Origin: Adiantum capillus-veneris
Lineage: Eukaryota > Streptophyta > Polypodiopsida > Polypodiales > Pteridaceae
DNA: 64,000 bases
NCBI GenBank assembly: GCA_014529385.2
Contig: CM043964.1
Location: forward strand, 136,193,420 to 136,257,419
Direction: 5' to 3'
Below the pieces are notes generated by a model. That model saw only the letters and a list, made by a program, of their open reading frames with translations, was not told the origin of the DNA and did not search any database. Positions 63,758 to 64,000 of this stretch are shown piece by piece; within the stretch, counting starts at the first letter, position 1; every line of letters starts with the position of its first letter. Both the position numbers and the translations under genes were made by a program.

Positions 63758-64000
63758 TTTTTTAAAACTTGGGAATGTGTTGTTTAACACTAGGTTGGTA
63801 ACCTAACAGGACATAAAAGTGTCCTTTTAGGGTTTTGAAAAAAACCTCCAAAACCATAGTAGATCCACTCATTTTGTAAAATCCTTTCATGAGGTTATAG
63901 TTCAAGGCCTACTACACATGGAAAAAATAAGAAACTTGTAAAATTTCTCATCTTTTGGTCACACCAAGCCTCCAAAGTTGATGGACTAGTACATTTTCAT
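63758..64000. other. No gene seen at right edge
   Basis: Sequence before the integrase tail is not coding in any frame and may be an insertion or an edge of another repeat. Confidence 0.4.

Overview
The window is repeat-rich nuclear DNA of a land plant. It holds Ty3/gypsy elements of a chromodomain lineage and of a Tat/Athila-like lineage, a Ty1/copia element, a plant L1-type LINE and a plant-style leucine-rich-repeat pseudogene. No intact host gene was recognised. A large-genome seedless vascular plant (fern or lycophyte) would fit the style of the retroelements, but that is a low-confidence inference. Nearly everything readable is retrotransposon, and much of it is nested.

Region 1 (1-23642) is a three-level nest. 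The oldest layer is D (13787-23642, minus strand), a decayed Tat/Athila-like element. B (6550-13786, plus strand), a chromovirus, sits in D's integrase gene. A (1-6549, minus strand), a second Tat/Athila-like element, sits in B's 5' LTR, so B's 5' LTR shows only its last 212 bases. The rest of A, the start of B and the 3' end of D must lie left of the window.

Region 2 (23643-28268) has a decayed plus-strand gene with a zinc-binding segment and a transposase-like motif (GHGKG..DGxGAxVKR). Next to it is E, a 5'-truncated minus-strand relative of B with a full 1598-base LTR.

Region 3 (about 28300-37050) is a decayed plus-strand L1-type LINE. It is interrupted in ORF1 by F, a complete young copia element on the minus strand (29114-34291) with apparently identical 227-base LTRs, CCCAC target duplications and an open 1428-residue polyprotein.

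Region 4 (37050-48566) has an unidentified gag-like pseudogene, then C (39660-48561), a complete chromovirus. C has two 1590-base LTRs with about three substitutions and two small indels between them, AGTAA target duplications, an iMet primer site and one open 1649-residue Gag-Pol. C and F are the two elements here that look able to move.

Region 5 (48567-64000) has a leucine-rich-repeat pseudogene and then a decayed minus-strand retroelement landscape, labelled K/H. Reading leftward on its coding strand, it shows an integrase C-terminal tail, a retropepsin, a WVPK-repeat linker, a spacer with palindromes, an exon-like ORF, a 151-base tandem repeat, a coiled-coil protein, a polypurine tract and an LTR start with a TATA box. 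If this is one element, it carries a protease and a coiled-coil ORF after integrase. I consider this the most unusual architecture in the window.

The chromovirus family B/C/E also shows conserved RNA-like folds. There is a leader double hairpin with compensatory changes between B and C, an LTR hairpin kept in all three copies, and a hairpin just before the polypurine tract. Its Gag carries an SR-like arginine/serine domain, duplicated in C.
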